A stretch of 64,000 nucleotides of DNA from Acidimicrobiaceae bacterium (lineage in GTDB: Bacteria; Actinomycetota; Acidimicrobiia; Acidimicrobiales; Aldehydirespiratoraceae), in the NCBI GenBank assembly GCA_009837445.1, contig VXTM01000009.1, positions 85,352-149,351 of the forward strand, written 5' to 3'. Of the stretch, positions 51,946 through 61,139 are shown piece by piece (the first letter of the stretch is position 1; each line of letters starts with the position of its first letter). Position numbers and translations under genes: made by a program. The notes under the pieces are model-generated. The model saw only the letters and a program-made list of their open reading frames with translations, was not told the DNA's origin and did not search any database.

Positions 51946-53274
51946 CTAAGGGCGGCCGAGAACCAGCAGGTCGCCTACGTCGGCGATCAGAGTGAGGTCG
52001 CTGAGGCGTTCGGCCAGATCCGCCGCGGCGGTATCGCCGATGACCGGGACGGCCAGCGCGTCGAACTTCGCCCGGAGTTGCTCGCCCTGCGCAACCAGGT
52101 CGGTCGCGGGGCGGCTGACGTCGTGGGCCGCCCGATGGACCCCGCTGGGGGTCACGACCTCCACCAGGGTGGCTAGGTCGTCCACCGTGTCGTCGGTCGC
52201 GATCGCAACCCGCGGCAGCAGCGCTTGAACTTCAGGACGGTTGATGGGGCCGTCGTCGAAGGTCGCCACAGCCGCCGTGTCGATGCCCGCCAGCACGAGT
52301 GCCTGCGTGCCCCGCAGGCTGAACTTGGCCTGCAGGCCGGTGACCGGCTCATGGATGCCGCACATGTCGAGGATCGCCGGGTTCACGGTCAGCGTCACCC
52401 GCTCGACTTCGTCGCGGTCGACCCCGTTGTCCAGCAGCGAGGTCATGGCCTCGATGCCGGCGTGGGTGCAGTGACAGGCCGCGTGGTACTTGAACAGCGC
52501 TTGGGTGGTCGCCCACCCGTTCCACCACTCCTCGATCCGGTCGTGGTCAAGCTCGCCGCAGCCGGCCGCTCGGGCCAGACCCTGGCTGCCGTCGACGGCC
52601 TCGCCGCTGGCGGTGTAGCCCCGGGACGCGAGCCGGGCCGCGAGCAGGCCCCGCTCGGCCGCCTGACCGGCGTGCAGCGGCTTGGTCATGGTGCCGAAGT
52701 TGGCCTTCAGTCCCGAAGAGCTGCTGGCCGCGATGCCCATGGCCGCGCCGAACTGCACAGCGTCGAGCCCGAGCAGCCAACCAACCGCGGCCGCCGCGCC
52801 GAGCACGCCGACGGTGGACGTGGTGTGCCACCCCCTGGCGTAGTGCTCTTCGCCGATGGCCATGCCAATACGGGACTGGACCTCCACACCCACGACGTAC
52901 GCGGTGAGGGTGTCGGCTCCCGAACGGGACTCCTGCTCAGCCGCGGCCAGTACCGCGGGCAGCACTGGAGCGGACGGGTGTCCCAGCATGACGGCCGACG
53001 AGTCGTCGAAGTCGAGGGCGTGGCCGGCGGCGCCGTTGATCAGCGCGGCCCGGGCCGGGTCGGCCCGCCGGTCGGTCCCGATCACCGAGCAGGCGCCGGT
53101 GTCCGCCGCTGACTCCTCGCACAGGATCCGCGCCAGTGGCTCCCGGCTGCCGGCCAGCGCGCACCCGAACCAGTCGAGGATGCACTGGCTTGTAACGGTC
53201 GTCACGTCGGACGGGACCTGCTCAACGCGCAGATGGCCGAAGCGCTCCCAGAGCTGGTCGGTGAGCTTGCTCAC
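51946..53274 (-). CDS. MmgE/PrpD family protein
   Basis: A 442-residue protein with the MmgE/PrpD layout. The helical domain contains GAAGHALDFDDSSAVMLGHPSAPVLPA, AYVVGVEVQSRIGMA, GWHTTSTVGVLGAAAA and MTKPLHAGQAAERGLLAA. The smaller lid domain has KYHAACHCTHAGIEA. Characterised members are 2-methylcitrate dehydratase and related dehydratases or isomerases, including itaconate and aconitate enzymes, so the substrate is open. It lies 84 bp before the P450 gene (reading left from P450), on the same strand. Confidence 0.88.
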   Translation of the reverse strand: MSKLTDQLWERFGHLRVEQVPSDVTTVTSQCILDWFGCALAGSREPLARILCEESAADTGACSVIGTDRRADPARAALINGAAGHALDFDDSSAVMLGHPSAPVLPAVLAAAEQESRSGADTLTAYVVGVEVQSRIGMAIGEEHYARGWHTTSTVGVLGAAAAVGWLLGLDAVQFGAAMGIAASSSSGLKANFGTMTKPLHAGQAAERGLLAARLASRGYTASGEAVDGSQGLARAAGCGELDHDRIEEWWNGWATTQALFKYHAACHCTHAGIEAMTSLLDNGVDRDEVERVTLTVNPAILDMCGIHEPVTGLQAKFSLRGTQALVLAGIDTAAVATFDDGPINRPEVQALLPRVAIATDDTVDDLATLVEVVTPSGVHRAAHDVSRPATDLVAQGEQLRAKFDALAVPVIGDTAAADLAERLSDLTLIADVGDLLVLGRP

Positions 53275-53358
53275 GGCATCGGCGTGTCGCCCATCGGCCG
53301 CGAGCCTGCCATACCGGACCCGGTCCCCAGTGGCATCCCGGCCTAAGAGCGTGCGGGT

Positions 53359-54561
53359 CTAGCCGAAGGCGACGGGGAGGCGGGCCAGTCCCCTGAGGGT
53401 GAGCCTGTCCTTCCAGGGAGGGTTGTCGTGGAGGGGCCTCCAGGCGCTGAAGCGGTCAAGCAGCGCTTCGAGCACGACCTGGCCCTCCAGCCGGGCCAGC
53501 GCAGCTCCCAGGCAGTAGTGGATCCCCGACCCGAACGACAGCATCGGCACCTCGGAACGCCCGACGTCGAAGCGGTCGGGGTCCTCGACCACGGCCGGGT
53601 CGCGGTTGGCCGCTCCCAGCAGGGTCAGCACCCCGTGGCCCTGCGGGATCAGGCGGCCGCCGATCTCGATGTCGGCCCGGGCGTAGCGGCCGTCGATCTG
53701 AACGGGCGGCTCGAAGCGCAGCACCTCGTCCACCGCCGACGGCACCAGCGAGCGATCGGCCCGCAGCCGGGCCAGCTGATCGGGATGGCGCATCAGCGTG
53801 TGGACCATGTTGCCGATCAGGTTCATGGTCGTCTCGAAGCCGGCCGCATAGATGAGCGACACCGTCACCGCCACCTCCGGCTGGGTGAGGCGGTCCTCGC
53901 CGTCGCTGGCCGCGATCAGCCCCGACAGCAGGTCGTCGGCGGGCTCGGCCCGGCGGCGGTCGATCAGGTCGTTCAAGTACTGATTCACCTTCATCGACGC
54001 CGCCTCGGCCCGCTCCGCCTCCCCGGGCCGCCGGTTGGGCTCCAGGGTGGCGGCCAGGTCCGACACCAGCGGCCTCAGCCAGTCGCGGTCCGCGACCGGC
54101 ACCCCGACCAGTTCGCTGATCACGTTGGCCGGCAGCGGGAAGGCCAGCTTGTCGATCAGGTCGCACTCCCCCGCCGCCGCGACGGGATCGAGCAGCTCCT
54201 CGGTCATGGCCCGGACCGCCGGGCGCATGTGCTCGACCCGGCGGGGCGTGAACGCCCGGCTCACCAGCGACCGGATCCGGGTGTGGTCGGGCGGGTTGAG
54301 GAACAGCAGCGACCGGGTCCCGTCAGGCCTGCGCTGGCGGGTGGAGGCCAGCAGCGACGGCGCCTCCTCGCCGGGCTCGGGACTGCCTAGACGCTGGTCA
54401 CGCAGCGCGGCCCGGCAGTCCTCGAAGCGGGTCAGGACCCAGAAGTCCGAGAACCCCGTCTTGTGCACCGGCGATGTCTCCCGCAGCTCCCGCAGCAGCG
54501 GGTAGGGGTCGGCGATCACGTCGGGATCGGTGACGATCCGGAACAGCAGTTCGTCACTCAT
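53359..54561 (-). CDS. cytochrome P450
   Basis: A 400-residue P450. The haem ligand is Cys350 in FGSGIHYCLGAALARLE, the oxygen-activating I-helix is AAGFETTMNLIGN (Thr in the expected place), the ExxR-type helix is DEVLRFEPPVQ, and HTRIRSLVSRAFTPRRV is the typical C-helix segment. It is soluble (no membrane anchor), like most bacterial P450s, and needs separate ferredoxin partners, none of which is seen in the window. It overlaps the psuG gene by 4 bp (ATGA), an odd pairing. The substrate is unknown. Confidence 0.93.
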   Translation of the reverse strand: MSDELLFRIVTDPDVIADPYPLLRELRETSPVHKTGFSDFWVLTRFEDCRAALRDQRLGSPEPGEEAPSLLASTRQRRPDGTRSLLFLNPPDHTRIRSLVSRAFTPRRVEHMRPAVRAMTEELLDPVAAAGECDLIDKLAFPLPANVISELVGVPVADRDWLRPLVSDLAATLEPNRRPGEAERAEAASMKVNQYLNDLIDRRRAEPADDLLSGLIAASDGEDRLTQPEVAVTVSLIYAAGFETTMNLIGNMVHTLMRHPDQLARLRADRSLVPSAVDEVLRFEPPVQIDGRYARADIEIGGRLIPQGHGVLTLLGAANRDPAVVEDPDRFDVGRSEVPMLSFGSGIHYCLGAALARLEGQVVLEALLDRFSAWRPLHDNPPWKDRLTLRGLARLPVAFG

Positions 54562-55499
54562 GCTCCGCTCCCCGGTCGCGGCTCCGGGGGCATTCGAACC
54601 AGAGCTACGGCTATCTCGGCGGCCACCGTTGCGTTGGACTCGGCCAGCGCGATGTTGGCCGGCACTACCGCTCCGCCGGTGACCTCGGTCAGAGCGGTCA
54701 GAACGGCCGGGGTGACGTCAGCGCCCGAGACGCCGTCGCGGCGGGCCGCAGCGTCGGCATCGGCCACCGCGGCGGCAACCACGTCACGGTCGAGCTCGGC
54801 CTCCGGCGGGATCGGGTTGGCCACCAGGATCCCGCCGGGGTGTCCGAGGGCCGCAGCCGACCGCAACGCGGCCGCGACATGGTGCCCGTCGGAGACGATG
54901 CTCGACAGTTCGGGCCCCCCGTCGCGCACATAGAAGGCTGGGAAGCGGTCAGTGCGCCAGCCCAGCACGGCCACACCCAGAGTCTCGAGGCGCTCGAAGG
55001 TGAGCGAGACGTCGAGGAAGGCCTTGACCCCCGAGGAGACCACCACCACACGGTGACGGGAGATGGCCTCCAGGTCGGCGCTCACGTCGCCGCTGAAACC
55101 GGCGCCCCGATGTACCCCTCCGATGCCGCCGGTGGCGAACACCTCGATACCGGCCGCGGCGGCCAGCGTCACCGTGGCCGACACGGTGGTCACCCCCACT
55201 TCGAGGCCGCTGGCCACCCCAGGGCCGAGATCCCGGGCCCCGACCTTGACCGAGCCGCCGAACAGCCGCTCGGCCTGCGCGAAGTTCGCGCCCACCACTG
55301 CCCTGCCGTCGAGCACGCCGCAGAGGGCGGGCACCGCGCCGGAGGCCCGCACAGCAGCCTGCACCCGCCGGAAGCACTGGCGGTTCGCCGGTTCGGGCAG
55401 GCCCAACTCCGAGAAGATCGTCGACTCCAGGGCCACGACCGGCGTTCCGGACGCGACCGCGTCGGCCACCTCCGACCCGATCTGGAGTGCCCCGTCCAT
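54558..55499 (-). CDS. psuG: pseudouridine-5'-phosphate glycosidase
   Basis: A 313-residue protein with the PsuG family pattern: VVALESTIFSELGLPEPANRQ, VPALCGVLDGRAVVG, ATGGIGGVHRGA, ISRHRVVVVSSGVKAFLD, TLGVAVLGWRTDRFPAFY and GGILVANPIPPEAELD. It splits pseudouridine 5'-phosphate to uracil and ribose 5-phosphate. No PsuK kinase is adjacent, although PsuK usually accompanies it. It overlaps the P450 gene. Uracil release links it loosely to the pyrimidine-type cluster at 28-38 kb; this is inference. Confidence 0.92.
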   Translation of the reverse strand: MDGALQIGSEVADAVASGTPVVALESTIFSELGLPEPANRQCFRRVQAAVRASGAVPALCGVLDGRAVVGANFAQAERLFGGSVKVGARDLGPGVASGLEVGVTTVSATVTLAAAAGIEVFATGGIGGVHRGAGFSGDVSADLEAISRHRVVVVSSGVKAFLDVSLTFERLETLGVAVLGWRTDRFPAFYVRDGGPELSSIVSDGHHVAAALRSAAALGHPGGILVANPIPPEAELDRDVVAAAVADADAAARRDGVSGADVTPAVLTALTEVTGGAVVPANIALAESNATVAAEIAVALVRMPPEPRPGSGA

Positions 55500-55546
55500 G
55501 CTGTGAGGGTAGAGCGAGTTGAGGCTGCCGTCCTAGGATCTCGCCC

Positions 55547-57277
55547 GTGACGTCCGAGCCCTGCCCCGGCGAGCTGATCGACGACTTCAATGCGGCCTTC
55601 GCGTCCCTGACCGCCCCCGGTGCACCGTTCGGTTGGACCACCCAGGAGGTCAACGGCGTGCCCGTGCGGGTCTACGACAACGCAATTCCGGACATGCGAG
55701 CCGTCTGGGCCATGTCGGCGGCCCACGGCGACAAGGACTACCTGGTGTACGGCGGCGAGCGTTACAGCTACGCCGATGCCCACGCCCGGGTGCGGGCCCT
55801 GGCCCACCATCTCCGCGCCGCCTACGGCGCCGGGCCGGGCACCCGGGTGGCGATCTCGATGCGGAACTACCCGGAGTGGGTGCTGTCCCACTGGGCCGCC
55901 ATCTCGGTGGGCGCAGCCGTGGTGGGCATGAACTCCTGGTGGACGAGACCGGAGATGGAGTTCGCGCTGGCGGACTGCGAGCCGGCGGTTCTGATCGTCG
56001 ACGGCGAGCGCCTGGAGAGGCTGGGACCGGCCCGAGGCGAGGTGCCGCTCATCGTCACCCGCCACGGCGGCGAGATCGGTGGATCGGCTCTGCGGTGGGA
56101 GTCGGTCGCGGATCCCTCAACCGCGCCGGACGGCCTCCCCGAGGTGGCGATCGATCCCAACGACGATGCGCTGATCTTCTACACGTCCGGCACGACGGGG
56201 TCTCCCAAGGGCGCGCAGCTCACCCACCGGGCGGTGGTGCACAACCTGATGAACATGGTCTTCATGGCCGCCTGCGGCGACGCAGCCCGGGCCATCCGGG
56301 CGGCCCGGGCCACAGACGGCGACGAGCCCGCCTCGCCTGCCGCGGAGGTGAAGGCCCTGCTGCCGGTGCCGCTGTTCCATGTGACCGGCTGCAACTGCGT
56401 GATGCACACGGTCACGATCGCCGGTGGGGGCCTCGTGCTGATGTACCGCTGGGACGCGGCCACCGCGCTCAGGCTGATCGAGACCGAGGGCGTGTCCGTG
56501 TTCACCGGCGTGCCCAGCATGTCGCGGGAGATGCTGCAGCACCCCGATTGGGAGCGCACCGACACGTCGTCGCTGCGTTCCATGGGCGGTGGCGGTGCAG
56601 CCATACCCACCGACCTGGTCCACCGGATCGACGAGGGACTCGCCGAGGGCCGCCCCGGCGTCGGCTACGGCCTGACCGAGACCGCCGGCGTCGCCACTGC
56701 CATCAGCAACGAGTTCTACCTGGCGAGACCGTCGTCGGTGGGGCCGCTGGTGCCGTGCATGGAGGCTCTGGTCGTCGACGAGAACGGCTCGACCCTCGGT
56801 CCTGGCGGGCGGGGTGAACTGCTGCTGCGGGGCCCCAACGTGATGAAGGGCTACCTGAACCAGCCCGACGCCACCGCCGAGGCGATCGTTGACGGCTGGT
56901 TCCACACCGGCGACGTGGCCGAGATCGACGGCGACGGCTGGATCCATATCAAGGACCGCATCAAGGACGTGGTCATCCGCGGCGGCGAGAACGTCCACTG
57001 CTCGGAGGTGGAGGCAACCATCTACGAGTTGGACGAAGTCGCCGAGGCGGCCGTGTTCGGTGTGCCCGACGAGCGCCTCGGCGAGGAGGTGGCGGCCGCG
57101 GTGGTGCTGGTTCCCGGAGCCGATCTGGACGCGGCCGGACTGGCCGCGCACCTGGACGGCCGCCTGGCCCGCTTCAAGCACCCCCGACACGTCAGGTTCC
57201 AGGATGAGCCCCTGCCCCGCAACGCCAACGGCAAGTTCCTGAAGCGAGAACTCCGGGAGCGGTTCACCCGGAATTGA
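55547..57277 (+). CDS. acyl-CoA synthetase (AMP-binding)
   Basis: A 576-residue ANL-superfamily ligase starting with GTG. The AMP motif is FYTSGTTGSPKGAQ, then YGLTETAGVA, GWFHTGDVAEIDGDGWIHIKDRIKDVVIRGGENVHC and NANGKFLKRELRE with the catalytic lysine. It is a separate subtype from the protein at 49289-50857: it has a longer N-terminus (GAPFGWTTQEVNGVPVRVYDNAIPDM). It is divergent from psuG across 47 bp. The acid substrate is unknown; fatty or aromatic acids are both possible. Confidence 0.9.
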   Translation: MTSEPCPGELIDDFNAAFASLTAPGAPFGWTTQEVNGVPVRVYDNAIPDMRAVWAMSAAHGDKDYLVYGGERYSYADAHARVRALAHHLRAAYGAGPGTRVAISMRNYPEWVLSHWAAISVGAAVVGMNSWWTRPEMEFALADCEPAVLIVDGERLERLGPARGEVPLIVTRHGGEIGGSALRWESVADPSTAPDGLPEVAIDPNDDALIFYTSGTTGSPKGAQLTHRAVVHNLMNMVFMAACGDAARAIRAARATDGDEPASPAAEVKALLPVPLFHVTGCNCVMHTVTIAGGGLVLMYRWDAATALRLIETEGVSVFTGVPSMSREMLQHPDWERTDTSSLRSMGGGGAAIPTDLVHRIDEGLAEGRPGVGYGLTETAGVATAISNEFYLARPSSVGPLVPCMEALVVDENGSTLGPGGRGELLLRGPNVMKGYLNQPDATAEAIVDGWFHTGDVAEIDGDGWIHIKDRIKDVVIRGGENVHCSEVEATIYELDEVAEAAVFGVPDERLGEEVAAAVVLVPGADLDAAGLAAHLDGRLARFKHPRHVRFQDEPLPRNANGKFLKRELRERFTRN

Positions 57278-57334
57278 TGCCGGCAACAGCCCTCCGGGGG
57301 CCGATTCGTCATCTAATTCGGACGAGGGGGCGGG

Positions 57335-58513
57335 TCAGCGGTCGGCCAGGGTAGCGAGGCGTTCGACGGCTTCGGTGAGCACCTCGGGGCGCTTGCAGGC
57401 CGCGAAGCGCACGAACGGCGCTCCCAGCTCCTTGTCGTCGCACAGCACCTGCACCGGCACCGCCACCACCCCGCACATCTCGGGAAGGGCCCGGCAGAAC
57501 TCCAGACCGTCGGACGCGCCGAGAGGGCGGATGTCGGCGGTGATGTAGTAGGCGCCCTGGGGCACGGCGGGCTCGAAGCCGGCCGCAGACAGGCCGGCGC
57601 ACAACAGGTCGCGTCGGGCCTGAAGGTCGGCGGCCAGCCCGGTGAAGAACCCGTCCTCGAGGCCCAGCCCGACGGCTACCGCGGGCTGGAACGGCCCGCC
57701 GCTGACGTAGGTGAGCAGCTGCTTGGCCGCCTGCACGGCCCGGACCAGCTCCGGACGGGCGCACACCCAGCCGATCTTCCAGCCGGTGAACGACAGGGTC
57801 TTTCCTCCCGAGGAGATGGTCACCGTGCGGTCGGCCATGCCCGGCCGGCTGGCCAGGGGCACGTGGACGTTCTGATCGAAGACGAGATGCTCGTACACCT
57901 CGTCGGTGATCGCGATCACGTCGTGCTCGACGCACAGCCGGGCGATGATGTCGAGTTCGGCGACGCTGAACACCTTGCCGGTGGGGTTGTGGGGGGAGTT
58001 GAGCACCAGGACCCTCGTGCGGGGCCCGAAGGCGGCGGCCAGCTCGTCGGGATCGAAGGTGTAGGCCGGCGGCCGCAGCTGCACTAGCCGCCGCTCGGCG
58101 CCGGCCATGGAGATATCGGCCGGATAGATGTCGAAGTAGGGCTCGAAGGTCACCACCTCGTCACCGGGGCCACACAGGGCCAGAATCGCGGCGGTGATGG
58201 CCTCGGTAGCGCCCGCGGTGATCAGCACCTCGGTGTCGGGGTCGAACTCGAGGCCCCAGAACCGCTTCTGGTGGTCGGCCACCGCCTGGCGCAGAACGGG
58301 GTAGCCGATGCCGGGCGGGTACTGGTTGAAGTCGCCCCGGATGGCCTCGATGGCGGCCTCGGCGACCGCCGGCGGCCCGTTGGTGTCGGGGAAGCCCTGG
58401 CCCAGGTTGATGGCGCCGGTCCGAACCGCCAGCGCCGACATCTCCGCGAACACCGACGCCCCGCCGAACTCCTGCAAGCGATCGCACAGGAAAGGCAAGC
58501 GCTCGCCGGTCAC
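57335..58513 (-). CDS. PLP-dependent aminotransferase (class I/II)
   Basis: A 392-residue fold-type-I aminotransferase. It has AINLGQGFPDTNGPP, GATEAITAAILAL, NSPHNPTGKV, ITDEVYEHLVFD, and the cofactor lysine in SSGGKTLSFTGWKIGW. The pattern is close to methionine/kynurenine-type (GlnK/YbdL-like) aminotransferases. The C-terminal PFVRFAACKR carries the substrate-carboxylate arginine. The GTG start overlaps the stop of the TlpA-like gene by 4 bp, so it is the last gene of a dsbB-tlpA-aminotransferase unit. Confidence 0.9.
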   Translation of the reverse strand: MTGERLPFLCDRLQEFGGASVFAEMSALAVRTGAINLGQGFPDTNGPPAVAEAAIEAIRGDFNQYPPGIGYPVLRQAVADHQKRFWGLEFDPDTEVLITAGATEAITAAILALCGPGDEVVTFEPYFDIYPADISMAGAERRLVQLRPPAYTFDPDELAAAFGPRTRVLVLNSPHNPTGKVFSVAELDIIARLCVEHDVIAITDEVYEHLVFDQNVHVPLASRPGMADRTVTISSGGKTLSFTGWKIGWVCARPELVRAVQAAKQLLTYVSGGPFQPAVAVGLGLEDGFFTGLAADLQARRDLLCAGLSAAGFEPAVPQGAYYITADIRPLGASDGLEFCRALPEMCGVVAVPVQVLCDDKELGAPFVRFAACKRPEVLTEAVERLATLADR

Positions 58514-59190
58514 GGCGCAACGAGCTGGAGCAGGAACTCCCAGGCGGCGTCGTTGAGCTCGCCGCTCACCCTGGCGACGACCCGGCCGTCAGCGTCGACC
58601 CCAACCGTGTAGGGAAATCCTCGCAGCCCGTAGGCGTCACCGATCTCGTTGCTCTCGGAGTCGCGCACGGCGACCGCGGGCCACTGCTCCTCCTCGAACC
58701 AGGCCGACGGCGGGTAGTTGCCGCGTCCCGGGTCGACGGCGGTGCTGACCGCGATCACCTCCACGCCGGCGGGCAGCTCGTTGGCGGCGAGCCAGCCGGC
58801 CAGGCGGGGAAGCTCCCGCTGGCAGTGCGGGCACCAGTGTGCGAAGAAGCCGATCACCTTGGCCGTGCCGTCTCCGGGCAGCACGCTGACCTCAACCCCG
58901 TCGAAGGTGGTGGCCGCGAAGGCGGGAGCCACCCGCTCCATGGCGGGATCGGGCTCCTGACCATCGAACGACGGCAGCGGCGCGCCCTCGATGTTCACAT
59001 CGGAGACCTGGAGCACACCAGAGTCCTGAGCACTCCCGCAGCTGCGGGCAGCGAACGCTATCGCGACGGCTACCAGCGCCACCACGCCGACGATCAGCCA
59101 CTTCAGCAGAGGATTGGAACCTGCCTCGTAGTGGGCGCGGGACGGCCGCGAACCGCTCCGGGACTTAGGGGGCTTGGGCTGGTTGCTCAT
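58510..59190 (-). CDS. membrane-anchored TlpA-like thioredoxin
   Basis: A 226-residue protein. A short basic cytoplasmic N-terminus and one membrane anchor (about residues 30-48) lead to an exported thioredoxin domain with active site Cys120-Pro-His-Cys123 (FFAHWCPHCQREL) and a cis-Pro in GFPYTVGVD. It should reduce or oxidise extracytoplasmic disulphides. The ATG at 59190 overlaps the dsbB stop (ATGA). The frame further upstream overlaps dsbB and is rejected. Coupling with dsbB suggests it is the oxidase partner. Confidence 0.9.
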   Translation of the reverse strand: MSNQPKPPKSRSGSRPSRAHYEAGSNPLLKWLIVGVVALVAVAIAFAARSCGSAQDSGVLQVSDVNIEGAPLPSFDGQEPDPAMERVAPAFAATTFDGVEVSVLPGDGTAKVIGFFAHWCPHCQRELPRLAGWLAANELPAGVEVIAVSTAVDPGRGNYPPSAWFEEEQWPAVAVRDSESNEIGDAYGLRGFPYTVGVDADGRVVARVSGELNDAAWEFLLQLVAP

Positions 59191-59705
59191 CGCCCCGACC
59201 GTAGCGAAAGCACAGCCAATCCCGCGACTCCGATGAAGCCGCAGCCGGCCATGAACGGGATCGAGACGAACCCGAAACTGTCCACCCATTGATACGTGCA
59301 CGGGGCCGACACATCGCAGGTCGAGCCCTGGTCCGGCAGCAACTGGAGTTGGTAGTGGTACACCGACAGACCCAGGCCGGCCACGGCCAGCGGCAGCGCG
59401 TACCAGCCGCCGCGGCGGTCGCGCCGGGCCACCGCCACCGCCAGCACGGGCACGAGCGAGTACATGAAGATCCGCTGGTACCAGCACATCTCACAGGGCG
59501 GGTATCCGGCCACCTCGGAGTAGTAGAGGCTCCCGGCGGTCGCCACCGCGGCGATGGCCAGCGCCAGGGGCAGCAGCACTGGCCGCAGCTGGCGCGCCCG
59601 GGCCGGAGCCCTCGGCGACCAGGCGCTGGCGAAGCTCAGGCAGCCGATCACCAGCGATCCGAGCGCGAGCACTGCGAAGAAGTCGGACACCTGCGGGGTG
59701 CTCAC
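59187..59705 (-). CDS. dsbB: disulfide bond formation protein B-like membrane protein
   Basis: A 172-residue membrane protein with about four helices. The first redox pair is Cys71-x-x-Cys74 (YPPCEMCWYQRIFMY); the second is Cys130 and Cys136 (STCDVSAPCTYQW). This is the DsbB/BdbC arrangement that passes electrons from a thiol oxidase to quinone, which here would be menaquinone. It starts with GTG and overlaps the TlpA-like gene by 4 bp. It is divergent, across 83 AT-rich bp, from the EF-hand-like gene. Confidence 0.9.
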   Translation of the reverse strand: MSTPQVSDFFAVLALGSLVIGCLSFASAWSPRAPARARQLRPVLLPLALAIAAVATAGSLYYSEVAGYPPCEMCWYQRIFMYSLVPVLAVAVARRDRRGGWYALPLAVAGLGLSVYHYQLQLLPDQGSTCDVSAPCTYQWVDSFGFVSIPFMAGCGFIGVAGLAVLSLRSGR

Positions 59706-59788
59706 ATCGCCAGCCTGCCTCAGGTCGCGCCAGATTATTCATCTCTGTGGGTTGCAAAGGCAATTCACATGTGTTTTCATTATTCATC

Positions 59789-61108
59789 ATGTCAGATCTG
59801 ATGGCTCTGGACACGGTGAGGGCGGTCGAGCTCCGGCAGCGAATGGATGCGGCCGCCCGGGACCTCGATTGGGACGCTCAGGCGCTGGTGGGGCCGCTGA
59901 CCGAGGCGTCGTCACTGCTGGGCGGCCCGTTGCCCGACGTGCCTACTGGAGTCCGCCGGGTGGCTGGCGAGCTGCGGGACAGCGCCTCGGATCTGCAGGA
60001 GCGGACCCGGATCGTGCTGGCAGGCGGACCCGAGATGAACGAGGGCCTCGCTGCGCTGGAGCGCATCCGGGACAGCTTCACGATGATCGAGTCCCGCGGC
60101 GACCCGGACCGGGCCGACGGGCTGCTGTCACGGCGCGATCTGCGGTGGGCGGTTCACTCCGCCGGCTCGGCCACCGCCGAGGCCGCGGCCTGGCTGCTCG
60201 ACCACGACCATTTCTTCGACCAGGTGGAGACGGCCAAGCACAACGACGACTACCTCGACAAGGCCCACGAGGGCGAGTTCGCGTTCGATCCCAGCGACCG
60301 CGACGGTCTCATGAGCCGCGACGACATCGATTCCTTCCTGGACAAGACCGCGGCTTGGTCGGCGCTGCTGCCCCACCTGGCGACCATCGACGCGGTCGGC
60401 GGGGAGGGGCCCGACGGCTTCATGAGCCGCCGCGACTTCGAGGCCTTCCTCAGCGACTACAGCCTGTCCCCGGAGGAGGCCGGTGCCGTCCAGCAGGTAC
60501 TCGACGACCGCGCCTACCACACCGGCGGCGGCATCGGCCTGGGAGCCGCGCTCGGTGTGGTGTCGTTCGTGCCCGTGATCGGCGACATCGTGGACGGTGC
60601 GAGGGCTCTCTACTATGCGGTCCACCGCGACTACTCGACCGCTTCGCTGTTCGCCCTGGGGCTGGTCCCGCTGCCGGGGCTGTCCTCGTCGGGTCTGCGG
60701 GGCGCCAAGAAGGTGGTCGACAGGGTGGCCAGCACGTTCCGCAACCGCTGCGCCCGAGTTGCTGCCCAGGAGGCTGGACAGCTGGCCATGAAGGGCACGG
60801 CGGCCAACTACGCCGCCTACGAGGGCACGAAACGGACCGTCGGCGCCCTCGGTGACGACATCGACATCGACGAGTCCATCGGCTACGTGCTCGACGATGT
60901 GGTGGGCCCCCGGTACGAGGACCTCCTCGGAGAGGATCTGGACCCGCGGCTCAGGGCTCTCCTAACAGACCGGCTCGAGCAGTCCCTCAACGACCGGCTC
61001 GACCTGGGTACACGACAATGGGTGTCGGAGACCAACACGGTGATCGCCCGCCGCATAGCCGAGCACCATGCCTACGAGGCCATCTTCCGCAACATGCGCC
61101 CCGGCTGA
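59789..61108 (+). CDS. EF-hand-like, polymorphic-toxin-like protein of unknown function
   Basis: A 439-residue protein starting at ATG 59789 with no ribosome site and an AT-rich upstream (possibly leaderless). Residues 1-100 are helical, of a WXG/LXG-like kind. Three related D/G-rich loops follow at about 105-118 (DPDRADGLLSRRDL), 167-180 (DPSDRDGLMSRDDI) and 204-217 (GGEGPDGFMSRRDF), resembling degenerate EF-hands. Residues about 248-300 contain GLGAALGVVSFVPVIGD and SLFALGLVPLPGL, typical of the pre-toxin segment in secreted polymorphic toxins. The C-terminal 130 residues are helical and do not match a toxin domain I recognise. No immunity gene is evident next to it. Confidence 0.65.
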   Translation: MSDLMALDTVRAVELRQRMDAAARDLDWDAQALVGPLTEASSLLGGPLPDVPTGVRRVAGELRDSASDLQERTRIVLAGGPEMNEGLAALERIRDSFTMIESRGDPDRADGLLSRRDLRWAVHSAGSATAEAAAWLLDHDHFFDQVETAKHNDDYLDKAHEGEFAFDPSDRDGLMSRDDIDSFLDKTAAWSALLPHLATIDAVGGEGPDGFMSRRDFEAFLSDYSLSPEEAGAVQQVLDDRAYHTGGGIGLGAALGVVSFVPVIGDIVDGARALYYAVHRDYSTASLFALGLVPLPGLSSSGLRGAKKVVDRVASTFRNRCARVAAQEAGQLAMKGTAANYAAYEGTKRTVGALGDDIDIDESIGYVLDDVVGPRYEDLLGEDLDPRLRALLTDRLEQSLNDRLDLGTRQWVSETNTVIARRIAEHHAYEAIFRNMRPG

Positions 61109-61139
61109 TCAGAGGTCGAGGACTACCCCCTCGCCGATG

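Noticed and set aside
54580..54605. tRNA-like T-loop sequence (CATTCGAACC)
   Set aside because: No matching acceptor or anticodon stems nearby; it is the 3' end of psuG.
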